From Psettodes erumei (lineage: Eukaryota; Chordata; Actinopteri; Pleuronectiformes; Psettodidae): 64,000 bases of DNA. The stretch spans positions 310,001-374,000 of the forward strand of contig JAFBJZ010000376.1 in the NCBI GenBank assembly GCA_016785225.1, in the 5' to 3' direction. The position numbers were made by a program, and so were the translations under genes. Shown in pieces: positions 46,901 to 60,100 of this stretch; within the stretch, counting starts at the first letter, position 1, and each line of letters starts with the position of its first letter. The notes beneath the pieces were generated by a model. That model had not been told where the DNA came from, made no database searches, and saw only the letters and a program-made list of their open reading frames with translations.

Positions 46901-48313
46901 TTTGTCCACGGGTCCAGGGTCTATCTGGGCAAAGTGAAGCCTTATCAAATATTTGGCAGCACACCAGACAGAGCCTCTTTGATTCCTGTGACCATGATGG
47001 AGAACTGAAGAGAGAGAGAGAGAGAGAGAGAGAGACAACAGTTGGATGGATAGAGGGATGTGCAGGGGCCTCCAAAGAGAAAAAAACAGAATCCCATCGT
47101 TCTCAACCCCCTCTCGCTGAGGAACACTCATCCCTTGGGACCTGTGATGTTCAGCAGACGTTATGATAATGATTAGAGCGGGAGACACAAAAAAGTGCGT
47201 GCACGCGCGCGCACAAACACACAGTTTCTCTACAGTCCCATCAGACGTGAAATCAAAACATGCACATGACTTCAATCAGAGCAGAAGCGCACTTTCATCA
47301 CCTCCTGTAGTGCTGTGCCTGCTTCGAGGCAAATAAAAGCAAATGACACAACACCAAAATATTCATTAACTGGATGTTAGGCCCAGGAGTCAGACGGCGT
47401 TCTCCACCACAGCAGCACTAAATGAAGGAAAGTCTTTTGGAAGAATGGCAGCCCATAGGCTCCACAGACATGCAGAGACGATGGCGCAGTGGCGTTCCGG
47501 TGCATTACTCACCACTTTGTTAGTTTTTTCCTTTAATTTGTCACCTGTTTAAACTAAGGCTACCTAATCAACATTTAAGTGATGTAAATTAAAGTATTGG
47601 ATCAGACCCGGCATCAGCAGATAGCCTAGTATTAAAGGACTCACACTGGAGACTTGATTGGACATCCCTAGTAATGAATTACATGTCAAAATACTCTGTT
47701 GGAGACGTGGTTCTGAAGCTAAATATTTCACTCTGTTCCCACTGCTGTAATGCCGTGATTAGTTTACACTTGACACTCTAGCATGCTGAGAGGTTAAATG
47801 TATTTGTGTCTGCTCGGTATTCTCTTTGCAACCTTCCTGTCCATCAACAATGGAAACTACTCAATATCCATGTTCTCCCATTGCAGTACACATAAAGAGA
47901 TGACTCAATTGTTTAATTGGAAAGTGTTTGCTATGTCTCCTGAAATGCTTCTGTTCATATTTACATAAAATAGAATTATTTCAGATTAACTTAGGTCTGA
48001 GTCAAAGCTGGAATATGCAGAAACTAAACCAAAATGGATATCAGAGAGGGGGATACGGCTCTGCTGTTGCTAAGCAACTGCATGTCTCAAAGTCCGTGGA
48101 AATTTAAACAGTGGACGGGATCCAATTTTCCTGGGGACTGGTTTCGGCGCTGCGCCTACGGTAGAGGTGCCCTGGATGTAAAAGCAGAAGGCTGCCTCAA
48201 CAGTTGCGTGCGCGCATGTAGGTTGTATGTGAGGGGAAAGAAAAATCCCACCGCAGCCTCGAAAGGTGAAGGAGAGCAGGCCAAATGCAGTGATGTCATG
48301 TGTTCGGGCGTCC

Positions 48314-48316
<3 letters not shown>
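40926..48316. other. Long intergenic stretch with candidate regulatory blocks
   Basis: No gene is supported. Fragment of the palindromic MITE-like family at 41745-41850. High-complexity blocks at 42415-42660 and 45060-45270. A CT-rich run at 44397-44485. (CA)n at 46832-46855 and (GA)n at 47009-47034. Reading frames in the CT/GA-rich segments are compositional. Confidence 0.4.

Positions 48317-48354
<38 letters not shown>
48317..48354. repeat. (GT)n microsatellite
   Basis: About nineteen GT units followed by GCGCGC alternation. Confidence 0.95.
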
Positions 48355-48366
<12 letters not shown>

Positions 48367-49566
48367 CGCTCCTGTGCCAGCCGCGCAGAGACGGCAGCCC
48401 CGTTAGCAGTTGGCATGACGATGAATGAAGAGCAGAGGAACTTGTCACTGTCTCATCTTCAGTAAAGTGAATTTCTCACATTAGCAGAAGCTGAGTGATG
48501 GTGCTTCGCTCGCTCTCCAACTGGGTCAGCGTTTTAACCACTTGTATGTAGTTCTGATTTGTAACAACCACACAGGACTGGCATTGTCTTTGTTTTTGCA
48601 TTTGGAGCGCATGTGGCCTCCTAGTTACAGGTATTTATAGGCGTGAGTGGTCACATTTTTACCACCACATCGAATCATTAGGGTTAGCGACTCAGTTGGA
48701 TTTTACTGACAGTGTTGGTGTCAGGTCTGTGGTATGTATGTTACTTTATCATCTTATAAAAAGTACGTACACTGTATAGATCTAGTTTTCCACTGAACTT
48801 TAATCAAAGAGTTTTACTTTGCTTCATATCCCACTCATTGAATTTTTTTTTTTTACAGAATCATGTTTACTCACCTTCATCTTGAGACTGATTCCCTAAA
48901 GTGTGAAGCTACAGCTACAGGAGCTGTAAGCTTAGCTTAGCATAAAGAACAGGAGCAAAGGGAAACAGCCTTTTATTTATTTATCATGCCTCAGCTTTAA
49001 TACAGAACTACAGCACAAACTGAATAAAAGTAAGGGACAGCTACAGGAAAAAAAATCGTATTACATTTGTTGTTGGTTCTCCACCTTTACTCCTCCCCCT
49101 TTCCTCAGTGCACGCTTGTGCAACGCGCTCTCTCATCTTTTGGTAATGCGCGTCGGCAAAGCGACCTCTCTGGCGGATTCAGGATAATGGTGGCGGTGCT
49201 GCGTCCTACCAGCTGAGCCACACACACATCCCCCAGACCATTTACTGTGGCACGCTGAACTCTTACTGAACCGGTTAGTGGAGCTGAAAAGCACATCCAG
49301 TTCACAACATTGATTCCACTCACCCAGTCAATTAGCCAGCCAGTCGCTCATCCAGCCAGCCAACAAGTCATCCAGTCTGCTGATCTGTGCTTTTTTTTGG
49401 GAACATTTCAGATGAGTGTTTGGGTGTGAGTGAGCATTAGGGATGAGATTTGAAGAAGATTACCAAGGACCAGAAAGCTGCCTTGGGGCTGCGTGTGCTT
49501 TTCAACAGAGCTGCCGCCGTCCCTGCTGCATTAGCGTAGGAAAGATGTGCTGTGTGTCACTCTCTT

Positions 49567-49605
<39 letters not shown>

Positions 49606-52121
49606 CTCGCTCTCATTTGCTAAGTGGTTCAGACATTGAAAAACATGACTGCAGGGGCCCGCGGTGATATCTAGGTCTTCTCTTCTCGTCCCGCCTCTTC
49701 TCTTCTCTTTGATGATAATTTAATCATTTGTGTTTTCATGACAGTATCGCATCTGCACCTCTCTCAGACGGACCATCCTGTGCTCGCCTCTCATGAGGAC
49801 TCCCTCTGTGTGTCTGAGCCCACTTGGGGGGGGGAACTGGATATTGCTGGCCCACAACAGGACATCTGGCCTAATTATTCACGCTGCTAATACCCTCATC
49901 TGGCCAGGGAGAGCACAGTGGATTACAGTGGCAGAGCTCTGCGCCTCGGGCAGAGGTTGAGTCTCGGGCGACGGGTCCACTGCGGTTCAAAGGCTTCTGT
50001 TCCTCTTTTCTGGTCCATTATGTTGTGGTGTGAGTTAATAAAGGTGTGGCATTATGGGAGTGTGTCATTAGTGGCAATGCTGTTGTGATCATAGGGTTGT
50101 GCATACATGGGTGTGTGTAGCATCGTATCATGGAAAATGGAGCAACTAGCATGGTCTGTGCTTCTGTTTTTTTTATGTGTGGTTGGTATCCCAGTTATGA
50201 TTTTTTTTTAAAGATAGTATTCCTGCCTGTTGTATGTTTGTTCATGGAAACATCCTGGTTTCACAAAACTGGAAAAGCTCCTCTCCCGGTTTTGAAAAAC
50301 ATGCTACTTGCTACATGCTCTGATAGAACCAGAAAGACTGTTAACACTTATCCTGGTTTCTGATTGCAGTCTGCCATGTGTGCAGGTGTTTCATTAACTC
50401 AAGCTATGTCAAAAAAAAGATGAACAACAACGTAACGATGAAAGTCTGACACGGGAAGACATATTTTATTGCCACTAATCGGATGCCAGCCACGTACAGC
50501 AGTGCAGAAAATGTTCTGATAAATTGATTTAATTGGCTTCATTATCAGCTGCCGAGGAAAATGAGTCAGTGCCAAAATGACAGAAACTGAGATGGTGAGA
50601 AATGGAAGACACGCCTGGTTTTCATTCATAAATTGTTTCACACTCTCATCTTTATAACGTACAAATAACAAGGTTTCTCATGTTCCCTGCAACCGTCATA
50701 ACCCGAATGAATGAAAGCCAGAATACTCGTCTGCACATAAATGTAGGCTGCGTCCCAATACTCGTATTAGCTGTATTTGTAAATAGAGGTAAAAAGTGGG
50801 ACACAGGACATTGTGTGGATAAATAACTGGGATTAACCGGTCATCATTACATTCAAGCCTACATTCATGTTGTAAAACAGGCACATGTTCAGTAATGATC
50901 GACTGAGTTGTCTGAGCATGTAGGTTTACTGTAAGTAAGAAACAAACCCGTACTCCATACGGCCTCCGTGTGGATTTGTGAAAAAAAAAAATCATCGTGT
51001 ACCCCTGATAATTTTTTATGAGTCATAAGCTGTGCAGAAGCAAGACAGCCGGTTCAGCGCAGACAGAAGTGGAGAAGCGACGCCTGTTCCTGACTGTGCG
51101 AGATCTAACCAAGGCAACCCACACAGGAAGTGGTGTATGTAATTGGACTGGCTCTTCGGAAATGCGCAGTGCATCCTTCAAATTAACGACCACGAGCGGA
51201 GCACACTTACCTGTCCTGCTGCCTTCAGATAAGATGAGTGTGTGGATTCAATCATCTGAAAGTGATGGGTCTCACCCAGAGCACAAACATCTGTGGGTGA
51301 CAGATACCCCCCCCCAGCACAGACTCAGCCTTGCCGGCACCGTGGCCTTAATCACACATGGACGCACAATGCAGTCGTGTCTGGCGGATGCAGAATTGAC
51401 TTCAAGCTGACAAAGGGAAGCACGGATGTGAGTTTGGGAGAGCTTCGACGTGGGAGTGTCTTTGCTAAGTAAAGCTGCATTCACAGCTTTGGTGAGCACG
51501 TCTCACTGTCTGTGCCGAGACTGGGTGTGAATAGTCGGAGGAGCCAAAGCTGTGCCAAAATGACACTGATTGGTACCTTCCTCCGTCTCCAGTGTCCTCC
51601 TCGCTCATTTTGACACAGGAGGTGTCATGAGGAGCCATGAAATTACAGAAAAAGGTGCAGATGGGGAATCATTACCACTCCGCTGGTGCTGGGGCTTTAT
51701 GTTTGACATGTTTGTGAAAGAGACAATTGGCGTTTGTTTGGCGGTCTTATCTGCATCAGATGAGTTTTGAAAAATTATGCGGTGTTTGCCTCTTACATCC
51801 TGTGAAACCCGAATGAAATACCCAAACACTGACGGACACAAACTTAGAAATCAGATGGATAGTCAACATGAAATCTAATATGTTTCGACTGTGCCAGCTA
51901 ACCCCCAACTGAACTCTCAGTAAGACAGAGTGTGAGAGACGAGGAGGAGGAGGAGGTGTGGGAGAGACAGAAAAAGCCTGGTGAGAAATGAAGTGTGTGT
52001 GTGTGTGGTTGTATGTACAGGCAGTTGTGTCTATGTCACCTCCTATCTGCACCACAACTTGTGAGGGCGACAGCCTGTGAGGGAACAGGAAGCAGAGGAG
52101 ACTGTGGAGGTGTCAGTGCGC
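48355..52121. other. Intergenic stretch
   Basis: A fragment of the MITE-like family is at 48900-48990 ('GCTTAGCTTAGCATAAAG'). (TC)n at 49577-49602. High-complexity AT-rich blocks at 49855-49925 and 50460-50590. No gene is recognised. Confidence 0.4.

Positions 52122-52157
<36 letters not shown>
52122..52157. repeat. (GT)n microsatellite
   Basis: About eighteen GT units after a short CG-alternating stretch. Confidence 0.95.
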
Positions 52158-52158
<1 letters not shown>

Positions 52159-54145
52159 GGTGTCTGTGTGAGGTTAAAGATGAGTGAGCAGTCTAGCAGC
52201 TAGCGGAGCAGGCTAGCACTTTTTTCTATTATTAGGATCAGCATTTTTCTATCTCCAGAAGTCACCACTTGGGGAAACAAAAACTACTTTGATGCACATG
52301 ATTTCAAACAGACAGTAATTATGTAAAACATAATGTTCAATCCATCATCATGAGTATAAAATGCTCTTTTTTCCCTTTATCTCAAGAAAAACCCTTTCAT
52401 GACTTTGCCTTTAAACTACAACTGACCACACTGATAGGGTGACAGGTAGATGCTGTACCTGAAAATTCAGTAGAAATTCCCCAAGGCACCGACTTGTTCC
52501 CCGTGGTACCAAATTACTTTTCACCTTCCCAGTTAAATATTAAACCAAACATACGCCTTTGAAGGAAGTGATGCACTTGAACAAATTTACAGAACTGCGT
52601 TCTTTCAAGTAAAAGTCCTGGAGGGAACGGCGAATTTAATTTAGCTTCAAAGTTTGTTTACAGCACTGAGGAGGTTACATGGAATAATTTTTTTGTTTAA
52701 AAAGAGAAAGACAAAAAAAAGAAACTTTCATTCAAAAAGCATACGCCATCAAAAAGAAACCCTTATCAAAAGGCAACTTAAATATTTGATTTCTTTTTGC
52801 CTATAGAATACACTCACTATACACAGCATATGTGAGCAGCACACGTGAACACATCACAGCTTTGGGGAACTTTTGAGTCTGATTTTTTTTTTTTTTTTTT
52901 TTGCAGGGACATTAACCGATACTGGCAGTCCTGTGGCTGGAGTCCTCCGAGCCAGCTGTTTCGCCGTCCAGTAAGGAGCGCTCAAGGCTGATGTTAACGC
53001 AACATTTTCAGCACCACAGAAGAAGGCTATGTGTTTCTGATGCTCTGTCCTCAGACCTCCCTCTTAGGCATCTGGTGGGACACATGCAGCCTGCCAAGAT
53101 TATTGGCTATAAGCTAACCCATACTGGATATGAGTGCTCTCTTTTTTTTTAAAGGCCTTTGTAATACCACATAGAATGCAATATAATGTCTGTTTTACGA
53201 TTGTACCAGCTATGTGTGAAAGGATGACTGAAAATCAGGAGAGAAATATGATAATTTTGCCTTTTTTAAAAGTAATTAAGTTAATGTAACCTGGACCTGG
53301 ATAAGCACAAAAAAAATTGGTGACTGGATTAGCCTGTTAAAACTGATCCATTCTTTTCAGTTCTCCTGAATTGTTAGTTAACCTGACACTCGCCATCTTT
53401 CAGGCGTTGAGCTTACCAGTACTTACAGTGTGGGCTAACATGGCGCTGACAGAAATGCCACAAAAAAGGGTTGACAGTCAGCACCACTCACTGTCACATC
53501 AATCCCACTTCTAATTAACAGATGCATAAATCAAACGTTGTCTTTTGATCCTCAAAATGTGTTTTGTTACGACAATATGTAGTGAGCAGTTGCAAAATGA
53601 TGGTGAAACAGTTTTCATTACACAATTGTATGAGTTTGGGCGCCCCTGGGCAGATGACATATCTTGTTGGCGCCTGCAGTGAAAACAAGTCAACATGACC
53701 CCTGCAGAAAACAGAAGTGAAAATGATGTTAATTTCAAGTGTTAATGTTACTTTTTTACTTTTTGTACTTAAAAATATGGTTAAAAAATAATGTGTATCT
53801 GCGTGTGAGGAACGTTTTTTCAGCTGTTGAATTGAAACTTAAGGGTAAAATCCACCATAAAACAGCGTGTGGTGCGCAGAGAGCCACGATTCTGAATTCA
53901 TGACCTGCCCCCAACCAGCAGACAGGATACTGAGCGCAGCTGGCAGCCAAGTGTCGATGTTGGTGTGTGTCTGTGTGTGTGTGCACATGGTGGCTGCATC
54001 TAAAGTAGCCCCTGTTGTACGCTCATGGCACCATGATTCAATTATATAGAGCCAGTGCTTTGCCTGAATATTAATCTGGGGGCCCAAACTTAATTTGTCT
54101 GGCGATGGGGGACACAAGCCCATCTGGCTGTATGGTAAGTGTGAC

Positions 54146-54188
<43 letters not shown>

Positions 54189-57100
54189 ATGAGAGGGGGT
54201 TGTCTGTCTATTGTGAGACACAGAGGGACCTGTCACCCTGCTCTGAGGAAGACAGATCAGTTTGTGGGAGGCAGACAGTCATTGGACACACACACACTCA
54301 CACTCACACACAGACACGCACACATACACACCCTCACTCCCCAGAGACAGGAGGAAGTATAAAAGGGGGAGACAATGGGAATAATTCAAAAAAATGAGGG
54401 ATAGTGGAACGTAAGGATGATTTTTTTATGCAAAATATAAAAAAGTCATGACAAGCTGCTTTAAAATATGAGGCCATAGTAAAAAAAAATATCCCCTCCC
54501 TGTGGGCATGAAAAGACTGTTAGCATTTTTATTTGGGTGTTGATGCTGTGAATCACAATTAACAGGGAACACATCCCAACTCAGTGTGATTTTGGAGCCT
54601 TATTTTCTGCCATACTTGCCTTTGAACTGAGCAGAAATTCAAATTTCTCCAAGGCACATGAATTATCCCCCAAATGGAGCTCCATTTTCAGTGTAATGTC
54701 GATATAAAGCTGTATATATGTATGTAGCTGAATGTCCCCCTGAGGTCAAGTGGGACCCCCCCCCTTGCTTATCACATCGCCCACAGTCCTTTGGGACACG
54801 AGCAGCGCCCCGGGGCATGGACACAACCTCTCCTTGACCTCCCTGTGAGCAAATGACCTTCCTGTGACGTGTAAGGTTAGCTTACATACTGCTGCCGAGG
54901 TCAAAGGCAGTGGTGGAGAGGAAAGAGGCTGAATAGAGGGAGGCAGCAAAAAGGGGGAGGGGGGTGGTTGTAATAGAGAAAGAGATAAAGGCAAAGAGCA
55001 ATGTGCAGGAGAGTGTGTGTTAGTGTGTCTGTTGAAGAGACAGATGGGGGTGGGTTGAGGAAGTTAACAGTTCATCCAATGTGTGTCACATTCTGCTTCA
55101 CAGTTTGTTTTTTTGGGGGGGCTTTTTTTTCCTTCTTTTTGCTTTGCTCGTCTGCAGGAAGCTTCAGGGTACAATAGGGGTGATGATGCAAGGAGACAGG
55201 CAGAAACACACATACACACGCATGCATGTGGTCATATGGCTAGGAAAGGCGACCGTGACGCTTTCCACATGCTAGTGTTGCTAGTGAGCTGGTGTTGTGG
55301 TTTCGTCTGCATGTGTTTGCAAGGGTGATAGCGAGCGGCGTGAAGAGGTGTGGATGAGGATGTATCAACCACCCGGCTGTTGCATCCCCTGTCTGCACCA
55401 TGTCTGTTTCTGGCATTACGGGGAAAAGTTCTCCCACGTCTCCATCTAATGTTGCATACTATACTTTGCCTAAATCCGATCTTCCCTTCCCTCACCACCT
55501 TTCCCCCTCATCCGTTCTCCTTTTAACCTCATAAATTGCCTGAAACCTAACCTCGGAGCTGCAGCATTTCTAAGCTCATCACCAATGCCCTAAACAGATC
55601 CACCAATAAGCCCGCCATGCTTTCTCCCAGATTCTCATCTGATGGGTAACACCACACCTTTACTCTCTGTGACTACATTAGGGTGTCTGTGTGTCTGATT
55701 CAATCGCTAAAGTAGGTTTTAAATCATAATTATTTTAACAGAAAAGCTGAAGGTTTGCAAAAACCCCCAACAAGCTTCCTTGAGTGCAAGGTGATGTCTC
55801 AAATTTTTTTTTTTGTCTGAGTCACACTCAAATCTACAAGTATTCACTTTATAATGATAATGAAACAGAGAAAATGAGCAACTCGAGAAATTGCTATTAG
55901 AAAATGTTTGATTACATTTGTTTGATGTGCTCTCAGCATTTCACCTTCTGTCAGCTCCCTTATATCTGATATTAAATACAGGAAAGCACTGCATTCCTGA
56001 GTTCAGCTCTCATAATCTCAGATCCAGGATACTAAAATAAGAAAACATTTTTACTCCAATTACATTATTTATGTCAAAATGTTAGTTGTGGCACTAAATT
56101 AAAAGCTAAATGTGTTTGCAAGGGTGATAAACAGCGGGCTGGGTGAGCATATCATGTCAATACTTTGTGCTCCAGATTTCATCGCTGCAGAATGAGCGAA
56201 CATGCACAGGGCTGGATGGAGTGCAATTTGATTTTCACTGTGAAATATGTGTGAAAGCAAATTAGTGGCTGCTTAAATGGCAAGAACGTCAAATTAAAAA
56301 CTCAAGAGATTCCTTTTAAAAATGGTCAGCGAGAGTGTAAAGACGTTTTACAGTTAATGAGCTCAATCGAGCAGGCAGTATGGTCTTTAAAAATGATTTG
56401 CCAGCTTCTGCATCTGTTATTTGAGTGCACAGATTTTGATTTAAGGTCACCCCGCAGTCAACTCACTTTAAAAGGTTTCTAAATGCATGCTTGAATAAAC
56501 CTTTGCCTGTGTTAGTGAGTTTGCAGTTTAAGGTATGTGTGTTGACAAGAATATATCAGCCAAGCCTGTGGCTCTGTAATAGCAGAGAGCTGAACAGGTT
56601 TTTACACCTGCGTGTTAATTCTGACACTTTGGTGTTTCCCTTGGCTCTGAGGTGAGTGTTAAGACAAACTAGAGTTTTAATTACTGGCCAGGCAGTCACT
56701 CCCCGCACACGTTAGCCCTCACTGTAAATACACACAGGAGGGAAAAGTGGACTAAAGCACCACACGGATGAAAGTAAGCAGGCGAATTTGTGGCCCTCCC
56801 CAACCCCTTCCTCTCTGACTCAGACACACGGAGTGAAATAGTTTATGCATCTGACCTGTTTGCTTCTGTTCCTTTGTTTCCATTTCTTCTCCCTGTCATT
56901 TCCTGTCTTTATGCCTCCTTTATTATCCCCTCATCCACCCCACCCCAACCCCAACCCCCAATCTTACCACATGCCTAGACCTCAGTGTTAAAATGCGCGT
57001 CCATGGCGTGTGCTTTATTAATAATTTAGATCAATAGCATCAGCCATTAAAAGAAGACGGAACACATGCCGGAGGAGATGTTAGCCACAGTGTTTTTGTT

Positions 57101-60100
57101 CTGTAATGACCAATCAATAACTTAATCAATCTGTCTGGGAGAGGCATGAATGATGATAAGCAATCAAGTCCAATAAGGTATCACCATAAGCAGCAGAGCA
57201 CGACTGTCAGCAACACACGCGTTGGTTTAAGAGAAGAAAAGGATCAATCAAGTTCATCTGATTGTCTAAAAGGTTTGTCAATTAAGTTGATTTGAGTTGA
57301 GATATGCCTAATATTTGCTAATATTTGTGATTATGGTAAGGCTTTACAGTAAAAAAATGGATCATTAGAAAGAATCTTTACACTTTTCCACTTAATTACA
57401 AATTAGTTGGTTTTGTCCACAACACTTTTACATGCTCGCTTATTTTTCAACTTGAGAGCAAACATGGGCAAAAATTGGAACCAGCTCCAAGAGACTTGAG
57501 GATTTTTGTGACCCCTTGTGATCCTGTGCCTGTGACGTCCAGGGATTTTGTGCACTACACCCTGAAGTTTTCTTTTTTTTCCCGCTGTAATTGAAAAACA
57601 GTCTTTGATGTCACCATTTTGTGAAGGGGAAAACAGGGAATTTTTGTGAGCATGTCTACTACGGAAATATACTGGAAAGGCACCAAGGCTTGTGGAAGAC
57701 TGCGGGAGGGTGGGGGGGGGGAAGCGCGTGCTCCTCACCAGCACGCTATAAAATAACAATGACTATTTGTGAGAATGTGCGAAGAGGTGAGAACTGAGCT
57801 GATCACCTTGACTGAGAAGAGAAATATCCCGTTACCAAGACAACATGTCTCCAAACACCTACTGCTCCCGGGAAGAGAAACAGGTATCACGATCTTGGCT
57901 GCCAAACACTTTCCAAATGGCGGCGTCTTCAATTGCTTCTGTGAGCCACCGCTTCACACGCACATCCAGCATTCACGCGCGCCTCTTCTGTGCGCGTTCA
58001 GCATTCAGAGCCGGAGCCTGGAGTCATTCTTCCGAGAAGCGTGGCGCAGTTGTGCTGACACCGAATAATGTCACTATTGTAGCGCCTGGTGCCACCAATC
58101 TCGGCGTCAGCCCCTGTGTCTCCAAGAGAGGCCGTGCGATGGTCTGAATGGGATGATGAATGGTCCTTTGTCTGCGGGCCTCGTGTCTGAAGTGCAGCCA
58201 CGGAGGCTCTGACACACAAAGACACACACATACACACTTGTATTATCCACCCATCTTCTGGATGCTTGTGGTAAGGTAGAGGCCAGACTGAAACATTACA
58301 GCTGTGTTTCATTCAAATTACATTAAGCGAGGCGTTTACGAGCGTACGCTCACATCTTCTCTCTTTCTCTCACACACACACAAACGTAGATGCGCAGATA
58401 CCAGACTCATGGGTAATGAGTGACTTTACAGAGGTGAGAGATGCTCCAACCCACACATTGTAATTATCATATATATTGTATTGGCATTTTACCCATGACT
58501 CAATGTCAAAAAACAGGTACATATTTAATGAAAAGTGTGACACCTGGATGCAGAGAACCAGGCCATATAGAGTAGGTATCACATCTGATCTCATTAAGTA
58601 TGTTATTATTGTCATAAAGGAGCAGTAATATACATCGTTATATACCCCTCAAGGAGTCGTAAAGATGTTGTAATGGAAATTCAACGCTTCAGTACAAATG
58701 TCATTTTTACCATCAGCTCAGAGGTCTGCCTTTGCCTGGTCGGCTTTGAAGCAGTGCTGTTATTTACTTCATCTCGACGGTGTAAATATGAAATTCGGGG
58801 TGTGAAAAATATCCTTTTTCATCACTGTCGGCAAGTGCCCTTGTGCTGTAAACGAGCGATTAAAAAAAAAAGATGCATAACCATGAACTGTTTGCTCCCG
58901 CTTAGCAGAGGAGGAGACAGAAATAAAGCTAAGCTTTCAGTTTCTCTCTCTCAGAAAGAGAAAGAAAGGCAATCACAAATGGAGATCCAGAAAAAAAGAA
59001 GAAAACAAGCTACTGTTTTGTGTGTGTGTGTGTGTGTGTGTGTGTTATGTGGATATCTCGGCGCCGTAGGCACAAATTGTTTTTTCGACACAATGGGGCA
59101 TTCACCGTCAGACAGCAACGTAGCCAGATAGCTGCCGCCACAGCCCGGTGCCCCCCGGACTGGCTGCGGTTTTGAATCACCACATGACTAACAGAGTTAC
59201 CCGCTGACCGCCCAGTGACATCAGACGAAGCCAGCCGAGGTGGGCGTTTTTGCCCGCGACCCTCCCTTGCGGGGTGAGAGGGTGTGACAGGTGAGTGGCT
59301 CCGGGGACACTGCGAGGGGACTGCGTAGGAGGATGTGAGTCAGATGGAGTCGGTCAGATTTTGGACAGCCAGTGTTGTCTGGGTTTCCCAGAAGGCATCA
59401 GAGCTGTTTCTTTGTCATGTGAGCTTCACAGTGGGATGCAGGGGAGAAGGGCAAAATGTCAGCAGGAAGGAAGTCAACGGCTTTCAAGCGAGGAAAAAAA
59501 AACACCTGTATTTTTTTGGGGGGGGTTAAAATTGATATATATTTTCTAGTTTTCTGTCCACACTGAATGTCAAAACAAAAAGATGCGTGTATCAATATGT
59601 CCCCTCTGAAACTAATTTTTGCTGTCAGCTGATGTCATGTGTGAAAATGTGATGTGACTACTACATTGACAAAATTTCTAAAACACCGGTACAGTATTCA
59701 GACTACAGAATACTAGATGTCAACTATAATTGGTTCAGCTGCACTGAAATGCTAAATAAGCCTGGGTGATGTGTGCAAGATTGTTCATTATATTTCTGCG
59801 GAGATGAATGTTCCTGGAACCTTTTGTTAGAAACGCGCCTTATTTGGTGTTTTGATAAGAGCCTTAACAGGTGGCTGTGAGGGCTACAGCATATGATTCA
59901 CATCATTTTCATACTTATTAAGCCAATCTATGGCCCCCCCTCCCCCATGTTTGGAAATGTGCATTTTTAATGGTTCTCCACTTTTTTTTTCTGTGGAGAA
60001 CCTTTGTTCAGTTCTTTTTTTCTTCATTGTCACCAGCTATAATTGTGAAAGGTTTGCCGCATGACAGTCATAATGTATTTACTTTTTTTTTTTTTTTTGC

